Of a DNA stretch of 64,000 bases, positions 34,292 through 43,088 are shown one piece after another (within the stretch, counting starts at the first letter, position 1; each line of letters begins with the position of its first letter). The stretch is from a bacterium. GTDB lineage: Bacteria > Bdellovibrionota > Bdellovibrionia > Bdellovibrionales > Bdellovibrionaceae. The stretch lies in NCBI GenBank assembly GCA_019752925.1, contig JAIELP010000006.1, positions 372,001 to 436,000 on the forward strand, read 5' to 3'. The notes under the pieces are model-generated. The model made no database searches and was not told the DNA's origin. It was given only the letters and a program-made list of their open reading frames with translations. The position numbers and the translations under genes are program-made.

Positions 34292-34798
34292 ATGAAGCAA
34301 AGAAGTTTTGAAAAATTAGTTACAAATTTAGATGAGATGACCAAGCAGTACCGATTATTGCTTGAGTGCGTTCGTAAAGAAAAAGAACTTTTGATCCAAT
34401 CTGATATGGAAAAGCTTAACGAAAGCAATGCTACAAAAGAGCAGATCCTTACAAAAATTAAAAACATTGAAACCTCACGCGTTAACTACGCAACTGAGTT
34501 GGCTCAGGTTGTAGGAGCCAACGCTACTGAACCCCGTTTGCTAGAAATTGCGCAGAAGATCGGCGGAGCTGAGGCTGATAAATTAAGATCAGTGCATTCG
34601 GTTCTGGAGTTATTAACAAAACGTCTTATTGAATTTAATAAAGAGAATGCTACCTACGCTGAATCAGCGCTAAATACAGTGAACTCAGCTATGGATAATA
34701 TTAAAGAATCCTTAATGGGTTCTAAAACTTATCAGAAAAAAGGAACTTACCAACAAGGGTACGATAAATCAGGGCACTTAGTAAGCAAGGAAGCTTAA
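34292..34798 (+). CDS. flgN: Flagellar chaperone FlgN
   Basis: 168 residues, almost wholly helical, with no signal peptide. L-L-E-C-V-R-K-E-K-E-L-L-I-Q-S-D-M-E-K-L-N-E-S-N is the FlgN-family region, followed by a long coiled coil and a Gly/Tyr/Lys-rich tail. FlgN delivers FlgK and FlgL, encoded just downstream, to the flagellar export gate. The order flgM-flgN-flgK-flgL is typical. Confidence 0.85.
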   Translation: MKQRSFEKLVTNLDEMTKQYRLLLECVRKEKELLIQSDMEKLNESNATKEQILTKIKNIETSRVNYATELAQVVGANATEPRLLEIAQKIGGAEADKLRSVHSVLELLTKRLIEFNKENATYAESALNTVNSAMDNIKESLMGSKTYQKKGTYQQGYDKSGHLVSKEA

Positions 34799-34810
34799 CT
34801 AAGAAAGAAA

Positions 34811-34823
34811 GGCACGGATGGCC
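34811..34823 (+). promoter_or_regulatory. GGA-loop hairpin over the flgK start codon (predicted CsrA site)
   Basis: GGC pairs with GCC around ACGGATG, so the loop contains both GGA and the flgK ATG (34818). The stem is only three pairs, but CACGGATG repeats the loop sequence of two hairpins in the flgJ leader. Confidence 0.4.
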
Positions 34824-36233
34824 AAGATACACGGATTGTTAGATATGGGTCGTCGCGGAATGGCAGTAAGCCAGTCTGCACTCAATACGACTTCCCATAA
34901 TATTGCTAACAAATCAACTGAAGGGTATTCCCGTCAGCGTGTAGACGTTGTGACTAATCCTGCTGTTAACGACGGAAAATTACGTCAGGGCACAGGTTCA
35001 AGATTAGGTTCTATCAATAGAATTAATAATCCATGGTTAGAAAAGCAAATTGAAAAAGAAGGATCTAATTTTGCTTTCTTAGAAGGTCGTTCGGGTGCTT
35101 TGTTAAGGCTGGAATCTGCTTTTAATGAGTCGACAGTTAAAGGTTTGAATAATTCAATGTCGGAATTTTTTAACAGCTTCCGTGAATTAGCCAATAATCC
35201 GGAAAGCTTAACTACTCGTACAGTTGTTCGCGATAATGCCACAGCACTTGTTAAAAACTTTCAAGATATGGATCGTCAGATCGTATCGGTATCAAGTGAA
35301 TTGAATAACATGGTCGAAAAAGGTGTAACAGAAGTCAATGCGCACATTAAAGAAATCGCGCAGCTGAATGATAAAATCAATTCGATTGAAATTACTGGTG
35401 CACAAGCTAATGACGAACGTGATCGCCGTGATCTTTTAGTTAAAAAAGTTTCTGAAAAAATCGATATTTCTTACGCTGAAGACAATAAATCCGGAATGAT
35501 CAATATCACTGCTGGTAAAACGGGTGTGCTGGTGGCGGGCACTTCGCATAATGAGCTTTTAACTACGACCAACGAATTTGACCAAACTCAGATAATGTTT
35601 GAAATGAGTAAGGGTGGAACACGTACGGATATAACTGAACAATTTAAAAAAGGTGCTTTAGGCGGAGCTCTGGAGTTGCGCGATGGTATGGTGAGTAACT
35701 TAAGAGACGATCTTGCTGATTTATCTTACAATATTGCCAACGAAGTAAATAAAGCCCATGTAGAAGGTTTTGACCGTTACAACAAGCAAGGTATTAACTT
35801 TTTTGAGCTTCCTGAAGACGGAAGTTTTGATATAGCTAATTTAAAAGTAAATCAAGAAATTGCTAAAGACGTTGGACGAATTGCAGCTGCAGCGAGGCCT
35901 AATGCTCCCGGCGATAATGCAACAGCCAATGTTATTCACTCATTGCAATTTAAGCAAGTAATGGGCGACGAAAAAACTTTTACATTCGACAATTTCTACA
36001 ACTCTAAAGTTGGTGAAGTGGGTATGATGAGCCAGAAAGCTCAAGCAAATGTAGAATCACAAAAGAACATTCTGGATCAGGTTAAAAACGTACGAGAGAG
36101 TGTAAGTGGAGTTAGTTTGGACGAAGAAGCTCAGAAGATGATTGAGTTTCAGAAATCCTATGAAGCGTCGGCCCGGGTCATCCGCATGGCTGATGAAATG
36201 TTTGATACAGTTTTAAACTTAAAAAGACTTTAA
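34818..36233 (+). CDS. flgK: Hook-filament junction protein FlgK (HAP1)
   Basis: 471 residues. N-terminal L-L-D-M-G-R-R-G-M-A-V-S-Q-S-A-L-N-T-T-S-H-N-I-A-N-K-S-T-E-G-Y-S-R-Q-R is the FlgK motif, and the C-terminus has S-G-V-S-L-D-E-E-A-Q-K-M-I-E-F-Q-K-S-Y-E-A-S-A-R-V-I. It forms the first junction layer between hook and filament. It lies 19 bases after flgN and 15 before flgL. Confidence 0.95.
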   Translation: MAKIHGLLDMGRRGMAVSQSALNTTSHNIANKSTEGYSRQRVDVVTNPAVNDGKLRQGTGSRLGSINRINNPWLEKQIEKEGSNFAFLEGRSGALLRLESAFNESTVKGLNNSMSEFFNSFRELANNPESLTTRTVVRDNATALVKNFQDMDRQIVSVSSELNNMVEKGVTEVNAHIKEIAQLNDKINSIEITGAQANDERDRRDLLVKKVSEKIDISYAEDNKSGMINITAGKTGVLVAGTSHNELLTTTNEFDQTQIMFEMSKGGTRTDITEQFKKGALGGALELRDGMVSNLRDDLADLSYNIANEVNKAHVEGFDRYNKQGINFFELPEDGSFDIANLKVNQEIAKDVGRIAAAARPNAPGDNATANVIHSLQFKQVMGDEKTFTFDNFYNSKVGEVGMMSQKAQANVESQKNILDQVKNVRESVSGVSLDEEAQKMIEFQKSYEASARVIRMADEMFDTVLNLKRL

Positions 36234-36248
36234 TTGGTGGAACAGTAA

Positions 36249-37328
36249 ATGCGTGTAACGGATAAGATGTCTCAATCTCGGGTGCTTAAAAATATTCAGA
36301 AGAATCGTTCTGAATTAGCACAATTGCAGAATCAGGCCGCTACTGGTAAAAAGTTAACTACTCCTTCTGATGATCCGACTGGTGCCACAAAAATTTTACA
36401 AAACCGCACAGAGCTTAAAAATGCTGAGCAATTTGATAAAAATATATTCTCTGCCAAAATGTTTTTGGATACCACAGAGGGAACTTTAGCACAGTTAGGT
36501 GAAGCCTTAATTCGTACTAAAGAGTTAGCTATGCAAGCGGCCAGTGATACAGTTGGCGAGTCGCAGCGTTCAATGATTGGTTCCGAAATCGGTCAAATTT
36601 TTAATTCTGTTCTTGAAATGTCGAACCGACGCGTGGGGGAAAGATTCCTATTCGGTGGTTTTAAAACTCAGGAAGCTCCTTTCACCCGTGATGGTGAGTA
36701 CAAAGGCGATGACGGCGAAATTAAAGTTCAAAATGAAAAAGGCAACTTTGTTGCTATGAACTTAACCGGTGATCGTGTGTTTTTAGGACGTGCGATCGGT
36801 AAAGACGATTATATCCGTCAACCTGAAGTGGTGCCGCAATCAACAGATGAGCTTCAACAGTATAAATTATCAGAAGCTGAGCGTGAGTTTGAAAACAACC
36901 AGAAGCTTGAAGATCGCGTTGAAACCCGCGGGCCTGCCTCAGTAGGCCGTGTGCAAAGTATCAGTAAGGACGACCCGATAAGCGGCGGTGAAGGGGTTAA
37001 TATTTTTAGTCTGATCAGAGGCTTAGACATTGCTCTGAAAACTAATGATAAACTTACAATTCAAGATGCATTAGAGCCGTTAGATCAGGCCTTGAATCAG
37101 ATTAACTTGGTTCGTGCAGAGATCGGTGGTCGTGTTAATCAGCTCACAGCGGCCTCAGAGGCGCTTCAGAAGGCGGGAGTTGATAATAAGACATTAACTT
37201 CACAAATTGAAGATGCAGATCTTTTCCAGACGATGTCGGATCTTTCAAAGACGGACACCACTCTTAAAGGCACGCTTGAAACTTCAAGTCGTATGCTGAA
37301 TACGAGTTTACTGGATTTCTTAAAATAG
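36249..37328 (+). CDS. flgL: Hook-filament junction protein FlgL (HAP3)
   Basis: 359 residues. R-V-T-D-K-M-S-Q-S-R-V-L-K-N-I-Q-K-N-R-S-E-L-A-Q-L-Q-N-Q-A-A-T-G-K-K at the start and A-D-L-F-Q-T-M-S-D-L near the end follow the flagellin-like FlgL pattern. It forms the second junction layer. An acidic insertion around residues 185-245 lengthens it relative to enterobacterial FlgL (about 317). Confidence 0.93.
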   Translation: MRVTDKMSQSRVLKNIQKNRSELAQLQNQAATGKKLTTPSDDPTGATKILQNRTELKNAEQFDKNIFSAKMFLDTTEGTLAQLGEALIRTKELAMQAASDTVGESQRSMIGSEIGQIFNSVLEMSNRRVGERFLFGGFKTQEAPFTRDGEYKGDDGEIKVQNEKGNFVAMNLTGDRVFLGRAIGKDDYIRQPEVVPQSTDELQQYKLSEAEREFENNQKLEDRVETRGPASVGRVQSISKDDPISGGEGVNIFSLIRGLDIALKTNDKLTIQDALEPLDQALNQINLVRAEIGGRVNQLTAASEALQKAGVDNKTLTSQIEDADLFQTMSDLSKTDTTLKGTLETSSRMLNTSLLDFLK

Positions 37329-37477
37329 TGGCTTTTGCTGTATTTGCAGCTATTTCGGGACATTCATCATAAAAAATTTGTTAAATTTAAGATTGTGACA
37401 GATATCTGCAACTATTAGCTACACAACTCAAAAAAATACCTGTGCTTATCTTGACTTTCGTACTCATAAGAAATAAT

Positions 37478-37504
37478 TAAACTTTCGCAAAATACAACCG
37501 ATAA
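37478..37504 (+). promoter_or_regulatory. Sigma-28 (FliA) promoter of csrA-fliW
   Basis: TAAACTTT-N11-ACCGATAA differs from the FliA consensus TAAAGTTT-N11-GCCGATAA at only two positions, with exact spacing. It lies 30 bases before the csrA ATG. Confidence 0.85.
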
Positions 37505-37518
37505 GGGTTTACTGCCGC

Positions 37519-37535
37519 TGACAAGGAGATAGTCA
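37519..37535 (+). promoter_or_regulatory. Possible CsrA autoregulatory hairpin at the csrA ribosome site
   Basis: TGAC pairs with GTCA around a 9-base loop holding ACAAGGAG-type sequence, so AAGGAG, the ribosome site, is in the loop. ACAAGGA matches the CsrA core ACARGGA. Confidence 0.45.
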
Positions 37536-37765
37536 TGCTCGTTCTTACAAGGAAGTTAGGTGAAAGCATCGCGATTGATGATCACATCAAGATTCGCGTG
37601 GTGCAAATCAAGGGTAAACAAGTACGTCTCGGTATTGAAGCTCCTAAGGATACTAAAATCCATAGGGAAGAAGTCTATATGGCCATTCAAGATCAGAACC
37701 ATCAATCCGTTCAGGTGAGCTCAGACAAAATTAAGGACATTTCTAAACTTTTAAAGTCCGAGTAA
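37535..37765 (+). CDS. csrA: Carbon storage/translation regulator CsrA
   Basis: 76 residues. M-L-V-L-T-R-K-x-G-E-S-I-x-I and V-R-L-G-I-E-A-P-K-D-x-x-I-H-R-E-E-V-Y are the RNA-binding beta strands; R44-type binding Arg (here in I-H-R-E-E) is kept. The tail is about 15 residues longer than E. coli CsrA. It binds GGA hairpins in mRNA leaders and blocks translation. With fliW just downstream, it should be part of the flagellin/FliW/CsrA switch. Confidence 0.97.
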   Translation: MLVLTRKLGESIAIDDHIKIRVVQIKGKQVRLGIEAPKDTKIHREEVYMAIQDQNHQSVQVSSDKIKDISKLLKSE

Positions 37766-37890
37766 AGACCTCATTGAAAATAATTCATAGCGTTAATTAA
37801 AATAAAATTGATAAGACCTCGATTTAAGTCCAGAATTTATTTAACCGGAATGGTTAGGTACTTTGTCTGATTTATCAGCAGGAGGTAAAT

Positions 37891-38430
37891 GTGGTTATAA
37901 AAACATCTCGATTTGGCGAAGTTCAGCTAAATCCAGAAGACGTTTTAACCTTTAAGGAAGGTCTCTTAGGCTTCCAAGACCTACGCCAATTCGTTTTATT
38001 GGATGATCCTAATGACGATATCTTTGCATGGTTACAAAGTTGCGAACTTCCGTCGATTGCATTTCCTGTTTTAGAGCCGGAATTGTTTGGTCATAAATAC
38101 AATGTTAATTTTAATCGCACAGATTTAGAGTCTTTACAAATTCAAGCGGGGCAAACTCCTGCATTTTTAAGCATTATTACTATTCCAAATGATCCAACTC
38201 AAATGACTGCAAATATTAAAGCTCCGATTGTTATTAATCTTGAGCAAAAAATTGCACGTCAATGCGTTCTTCAGGATAATAATTTAGCAATTAAAGAACC
38301 TATTTTTACTAAGTTGCAAAGCCGCGTAGTTCAAAACCCACAAACTCCTATTAAGAGCCAAGGGCGTCAATTTGACATGACGGTTAAAGTAACTGATCCA
38401 AACAAAGGTACAATTGACCAAGGCGTTTAA
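37891..38430 (+). CDS. fliW: Flagellar assembly factor and CsrA antagonist FliW
   Basis: 179 residues from a GTG start with an AGGAGG ribosome site. T-S-R-F-G-E-V-x-L-N-P-E-D-V-L-T-F-x-E-G-L-L-G-F-x-D-L-R-x-F-V-L-L-D is the FliW N-terminus; N-I-K-A-P-I-V-I-N-L-E-x-x-x-A-R-Q-C-V-L is the later conserved block. FliW binds CsrA and relieves its repression, and is itself titrated by flagellin. About 30 C-terminal residues extend beyond the usual length. Probably transcribed with csrA from the sigma-28 promoter. Confidence 0.95.
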   Translation: MVIKTSRFGEVQLNPEDVLTFKEGLLGFQDLRQFVLLDDPNDDIFAWLQSCELPSIAFPVLEPELFGHKYNVNFNRTDLESLQIQAGQTPAFLSIITIPNDPTQMTANIKAPIVINLEQKIARQCVLQDNNLAIKEPIFTKLQSRVVQNPQTPIKSQGRQFDMTVKVTDPNKGTIDQGV

Positions 38431-38448
38431 TTAGCTGATTCTGCTTTG

Positions 38449-41400
38449 ATGTCGTTGAAAGCAGTTCTTTTTTCTCAGGCCGCGGGCCTTATTTCTATTG
38501 GTAAAAATCGTGTTATTCAAGCGGAAGATCATCTTCCGCTTATGAGTGATTTAAATCCTAAAGATATTCCTTGGGATGAGTCTAAAGTTGTTTGGACTGA
38601 TAAAAAATCTTTTTTAATTTCACTCCTTAAAGTTTCCCGTAAAAATTTTTTCAAAGCGATTTCGTTTCAGGTTCTGGGAAGTGCATTTTCTTTTGCAACA
38701 CCGTTTTTAGTTCATAGTTTTATTACAAGATTACAGGCCGGAAATTTTTCTGAAAATGATTTGCTTCAGCTTTGTATGATTGCGTTGGGCTTTGGTTTGT
38801 GTGGAGCCGGTAATGGTATAGCCATTCAGCATTACTTTTTTCAAACGCTGAAGTTTAATCAGATTGCAATTAACTTAGTTAATAAAAAAATATTTTCTCA
38901 TTCTTTAAAGTTATCGGCGAATGCAAAAAATAAATATCAGGTTGGCGATATCGTTAATTATATGAGTTCGGATTCAGATGCTATTGCTGACGGCGCTATT
39001 ACAACAATTGATTTATCAAATGCTGTAGTACTTTCTATTGGTTGTACTGTGACATTGTTTTACTTTTTAGGTTGGTCGGCTTTAGTAGCAGTTATAGTTA
39101 TGGCGTTATTAATTCCTATGACGAGCTACCTTTCTAAAAGTTTTATGCATTTAGAAGATGAAATGATGTCACACCGCGACCGCCGCATGACGCTGATGAC
39201 TCAGTTATTAAGTGCCATCCGGGTAGTAAAATATTTTGTTTGGGAAAAAAGCGTATTACAGGAAGTGGCGGAAGTACGTGCCAAAGAAATTAATGCCCGT
39301 TACCGTTTGGCACAGGCTGAAATTTCCTGGGGTTTGATTTACACCTCGATCACTTCAATTGTTTTATTTACGGCTCTGCTAACTCACACACTGCGTGGGT
39401 TACCTGTAGACATTGCTCTGATCTTTACCTGTATATCTATTTTTGGATTAATGGAAGATCAGTTTGGCGGGCTTTCGCGTTTTATTGGCCGATTTATCAA
39501 CATCATTGTAAGCGCTGATCGTATTACAAAATTTGTTCAATCCGACACGGTTCAAATTAAGCACGACAAAAAACACACTGAAGCTGCGATTGAAATGAAA
39601 GATGTGAATTTCTTTTACGACTCAAACCAGAACCTAATTAAAAATCTGAATTTGAGTGTTAAAAAAGGCGCATCATTAGCCGTTGTTGGACCTGTTGGAA
39701 GCGGTAAAACAACATTATTGAATTTATTATTAGATGAAGTGCAGCCCATAAGCGGACAAGTACTTTTTGGAGCAGATCGTATTTCAAGAGCCTACGTGCC
39801 TCAGGATGCATATATTATAAATGCATCTTTGCGTGAGAATATTATTTTTGGCCAAGAAAATGTGACTGAAGATGATATCAAAAAAGCTCTTAAGTTGTCG
39901 GCGCTGGAATACGACTTACTGGCTTGGCCATCAGGATTAGATACTGAAATCGGCGAAAAAGGTGTGAACCTTTCGGGTGGTCAAAAGCAAAGAGTGAGTT
40001 TGGCGCGCGCTATTATTGCTAAAGCGGAGCTTATATTACTAGATGATCCTTTATCGGCGGTGGACCCTAGTACCGAAAACTATTTGTGTGAGCATTTAAT
40101 TTTTGGTGAATGGAAAAATAAAACTCGTGTGGTGGTTACACATAGACTAGCTTCAGTGAATAGGTTTGATCATATTTTATTTGTTGAAGAGGGCGAGCAT
40201 TTTATTGGAACTTATGATGAATTAATGTCGTCATGTGCGTCTTTCAAAAGATTTTTAAAAACCCATGAAGCTAACCTTGAGACTGAAAAAAACTCTGGCA
40301 TCAAGAGTCAGCAGCACGAAGTGAGTCAGGCAGGAGCGGTAGGGGATTCAAGCCGCATCATGCAGGATGAAGACCGCGCTATCGGTGCAGTTGAAAAATC
40401 AGTTTATTTTAATTACTTGAAAGCCTTAGGTGGCAAGCCACCAAAACAAAATAAAATTCTCACACTATTATTTATCGGTGCTATTTCAGTTATTGCCGCT
40501 CCGCTGTTGCAAAAAATCTGGCTTTCGCAATCTGATAAAATGACGGGGTTAACTCCGGTGCAGATTATTTTGATTTACGGTGGCCTTGGGTTCTTAACGA
40601 TGCTTTTGGTGTTTTTAAGTAATTCATTCTGGTCTCGCCGGGGAATTGAAGCCGGTAAGTCTTTCCATGATCAGATGTTAAGAGCTATTTTGTCTGCGCC
40701 TATCCGATTTTTTGACAGTACACCGGTCGGACGTATTTTACAGAGATTCTCGCGCGATATGGAGTCGGTGGATATACATTTGCAGTGGAGTTTTGATAAT
40801 ACCATCCACTCTGTATTTCATATTACGATGTCATTTATTTTGATTGTTGCGATATTGCCATTAGTTCTAATTTTTATACTGCCGATTTTCTTTGTGTATT
40901 ATAATTTACAGAACAGCTACCGCCGAGTGGCCCGCGAGATTAAGCGTTTAGATTCTATGGCCCGTTCGCCACGTTTTGCTCACTTTAAAGAAACTCTTCA
41001 TGGCTTACCTGTTATTCGTGCGTTTAATCAGTCTGAATGGTCAATGAATCAGTTTTATTCTAAGCTTACTTATTCGACCCAGATGTTTCATACACACTAT
41101 ATGGTGAACCGTTGGTTCTCTACACGCTTACCTTTGATTGGCGCATGTATTTCGGCTTCTACAGGCTTAATGGTGGTGTTTTCGAGTTATCATGGTTACA
41201 TCGCTGCGGGTACAGCCGGTTTAGTTACAATTTATGCTTTAGATTTCTGGCGTCACCTCAACTGGGGTGTTCGTATTTTTTCTGATTTAGAATCGCGTAT
41301 GACTTCGGTTGAGCGCTTGCAGTTTTACTGTGATCTGCCGGCTGAGAAAAATTATTTGGGTGAGCCTTTACAGTTAGAAGAAAGTTGGCCTCAGTCGGGT

Positions 41401-42048
41401 GATTTAGAATTTAAAAATGTAAGTTTGCGATATGCTGATCATCTTCCACTAGTTTTAAAAAATGTAAGTTTCAAAGTTAAATCAGGAGCGCGAGTTGGTT
41501 TAATAGGTAGAACTGGTTCAGGTAAATCGACAATTTTTCAAAGCGTTTACCGTTTTGTCGATATTGTCTCTGGCGAAATACTTTTAGATAATAAATCTAT
41601 TCATCAGATTCCTTTAAAAAGGGTACGTAAGAATTTAGCAGTTATTCCGCAGGATCCGGCTCTGTTTATGGGGACTTTAAGAAGCAATATTGACCGTTAC
41701 AATCAGGTGAGTGATGAGGAAGTCTGGGAAGTACTTAAAAAAGTATCTTTGGATGAATTCGTTAAAGAGCTACCTGGCCAGTTGGAATTTAAGGTAGCTG
41801 AAAACGGAGCTAATATGTCGCAAGGCCAGAGACAATTGATTTGTCTGGCGCGCGCGCTGCTGATGAAGGTTAAGATTATCTTCTTAGACGAAGCCACAGC
41901 CAGTGTGGATGTAGAAACTGATGCTCTAGTGCAAAAGGTGATTCGTGAATCGCTGCAGGGTATGACTCTTATTACGATTGCTCACAGGCTGTCGACATTG
42001 GATGGGTACGACATGATTATCGAGCTTAATAATGGCGAGATTGTTTAG
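38449..42048 (+). CDS. Full-length ABC exporter of ABCC/MRP type
   Basis: 1199 residues from the ATG at 38449, 18 bases after fliW. Order: membrane domain 1 (about 60-340), nucleotide domain 1 (Walker A 414-421, L-S-G-G-Q 508-512, Walker B D532), membrane domain 2 (about 660-950), nucleotide domain 2 (Walker A 1020-1027, signature M-S-Q-G-Q 1123-1127, Walker B D1147, catalytic E1148). In domain 1 the catalytic Glu is Asp533 (L-L-D-D-P-L-S-A-V-D), the asymmetry known from eukaryotic MRP transporters and yeast Ycf1. L-D-E-A-T-A-S-V-D-V-E-T-D and I-A-H-R-L-S-T-L are ABCC-like too. Most bacterial exporters are half-size. Substrate unknown; export of conjugates or drugs is the likely class. Confidence 0.9.
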   Translation: MSLKAVLFSQAAGLISIGKNRVIQAEDHLPLMSDLNPKDIPWDESKVVWTDKKSFLISLLKVSRKNFFKAISFQVLGSAFSFATPFLVHSFITRLQAGNFSENDLLQLCMIALGFGLCGAGNGIAIQHYFFQTLKFNQIAINLVNKKIFSHSLKLSANAKNKYQVGDIVNYMSSDSDAIADGAITTIDLSNAVVLSIGCTVTLFYFLGWSALVAVIVMALLIPMTSYLSKSFMHLEDEMMSHRDRRMTLMTQLLSAIRVVKYFVWEKSVLQEVAEVRAKEINARYRLAQAEISWGLIYTSITSIVLFTALLTHTLRGLPVDIALIFTCISIFGLMEDQFGGLSRFIGRFINIIVSADRITKFVQSDTVQIKHDKKHTEAAIEMKDVNFFYDSNQNLIKNLNLSVKKGASLAVVGPVGSGKTTLLNLLLDEVQPISGQVLFGADRISRAYVPQDAYIINASLRENIIFGQENVTEDDIKKALKLSALEYDLLAWPSGLDTEIGEKGVNLSGGQKQRVSLARAIIAKAELILLDDPLSAVDPSTENYLCEHLIFGEWKNKTRVVVTHRLASVNRFDHILFVEEGEHFIGTYDELMSSCASFKRFLKTHEANLETEKNSGIKSQQHEVSQAGAVGDSSRIMQDEDRAIGAVEKSVYFNYLKALGGKPPKQNKILTLLFIGAISVIAAPLLQKIWLSQSDKMTGLTPVQIILIYGGLGFLTMLLVFLSNSFWSRRGIEAGKSFHDQMLRAILSAPIRFFDSTPVGRILQRFSRDMESVDIHLQWSFDNTIHSVFHITMSFILIVAILPLVLIFILPIFFVYYNLQNSYRRVAREIKRLDSMARSPRFAHFKETLHGLPVIRAFNQSEWSMNQFYSKLTYSTQMFHTHYMVNRWFSTRLPLIGACISASTGLMVVFSSYHGYIAAGTAGLVTIYALDFWRHLNWGVRIFSDLESRMTSVERLQFYCDLPAEKNYLGEPLQLEESWPQSGDLEFKNVSLRYADHLPLVLKNVSFKVKSGARVGLIGRTGSGKSTIFQSVYRFVDIVSGEILLDNKSIHQIPLKRVRKNLAVIPQDPALFMGTLRSNIDRYNQVSDEEVWEVLKKVSLDEFVKELPGQLEFKVAENGANMSQGQRQLICLARALLMKVKIIFLDEATASVDVETDALVQKVIRESLQGMTLITIAHRLSTLDGYDMIIELNNGEIV

Positions 42049-42049
42049 A

Positions 42050-42451
42050 TTATAAACCTAATACGTTATTTAATACTTTATTGCGTTCGTTGTTTTTGCC
42101 GCTTGCTACAGTTTCGATATCGATAAGAGAACCATCGCTGTATTGGCAGAAAGTCAGCTCTTCACCTTCAAACGTTATAAGAGTTGTAACGTTTTGTGCC
42201 TGACAAACCTGAATACCACGTTTGTAGTGGCTTAAAGAAAGCGGAACTTCAATGCGTGAATCTTTATTTAAAATATCTATAGCGCCAACTAGAGAAATGC
42301 CTAATTTGCAGATACCAATTTGATCATCTTCAGTGTTTAAAACAAAAAATTGTCCGCCTGCTGTATAACAAGCTCTGATTTGTGGATTTCTAACTGCAAA
42401 AGTAGTAGCTGTTGAAAATATAATGGCTGTAGCTATTAATAGTCTTTTCAT
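42050..42451 (-). CDS. Small secreted protein with two DUF333-like Cys motifs
   Basis: 133 residues with a signal peptide ending T-T-F-A before V-R-N-P. N-P-Q-I-R-A-C-Y-T-A-G-G-Q followed by G-I-C-K, and a second C-Q-A-Q ... F-C-Q-Y-S-D-G-S, resemble the C-x-x-x-G-G ... G-x-C-x-x-x-D-G-S pattern of DUF333 (called haemolysin-like in databases, without proven activity). Periplasmic or secreted. Strong ribosome site (GGGGG). It meets the ABC exporter gene tail to tail with one base between. Confidence 0.65.
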   Translation of the reverse strand: MKRLLIATAIIFSTATTFAVRNPQIRACYTAGGQFFVLNTEDDQIGICKLGISLVGAIDILNKDSRIEVPLSLSHYKRGIQVCQAQNVTTLITFEGEELTFCQYSDGSLIDIETVASGKNNERNKVLNNVLGL

Positions 42452-42557
42452 TGAACCCCCAAATTGGTTTAGCAGGTTTATAGTACATTTGATTTTAAAA
42501 AACTAGTTTCATTTTAAGGCTAATTCAGTCTTCAGCTCATTTGTATTAATTACAGGC

Positions 42558-42956
42558 CTATTCAGATGCTAAATCCTCATTAGACCAGTTCCAAGCTTGG
42601 TCGACAGAGCAAGGAGCGTAGCCCATAAGTTCAACTGTGCCGTCTGTTTCAAGGGTAGAAAGGCGGATGCGTTTGGTAACAGTGTTGAATTCAAGTCTTA
42701 AATCGCCGCTGCCGCCAAGGTCTTTACCTTCAAAAATAATAACTGTGGCTTCCGGAGTGCTTTTGGAAGGGCGAGTGCCTTTGATTTTCATAATTGAAGT
42801 TGTGTCGTTGTCAAAAAAGCCTGCAATTTTTTTACTGATATCAACGCCTACACGGTACTCTTCAGCTTGTGGTAGTGTACATTGATAGAAGGCTTCATCG
42901 GCATTTGCGATTGTAGCTATAGTTAAGATGGCAAAAGTTAAAATTAATTGTTTCAT
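42558..42956 (-). CDS. Small secreted protein of unknown function
   Basis: 132 residues, signal peptide ending I-A-N-A before D-E-A-F. The mature part is a compact beta-rich domain with two cysteines (near 26 and 117) that could form a disulfide. No family recognised. Good ribosome site (AAGGAG). Same strand and similar size as the preceding small secreted protein, but the sequences do not look related. Confidence 0.7.
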   Translation of the reverse strand: MKQLILTFAILTIATIANADEAFYQCTLPQAEEYRVGVDISKKIAGFFDNDTTSIMKIKGTRPSKSTPEATVIIFEGKDLGGSGDLRLEFNTVTKRIRLSTLETDGTVELMGYAPCSVDQAWNWSNEDLASE

Positions 42957-43088
42957 ATGAAGCTCCTTGAAGTCTTTGTAAGTGAGAAGCTTATATAAAA
43001 CTAAGGCGAATAATAGAAATGCATAGTAAAAGTATTAATATGCATTTGGCGTATTTATAATTAATTCAGGTTTTGAATGATAAAGGTG

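Noticed and set aside
37341..37354. Hairpin-like GCTG/CAGC after flgL as a terminator
   Set aside because: Only four pairs and no T run.
37801..37815. Sigma-28-like ATTGATAAG before fliW
   Set aside because: The -10 matches poorly and no -35 at the correct spacing was found.
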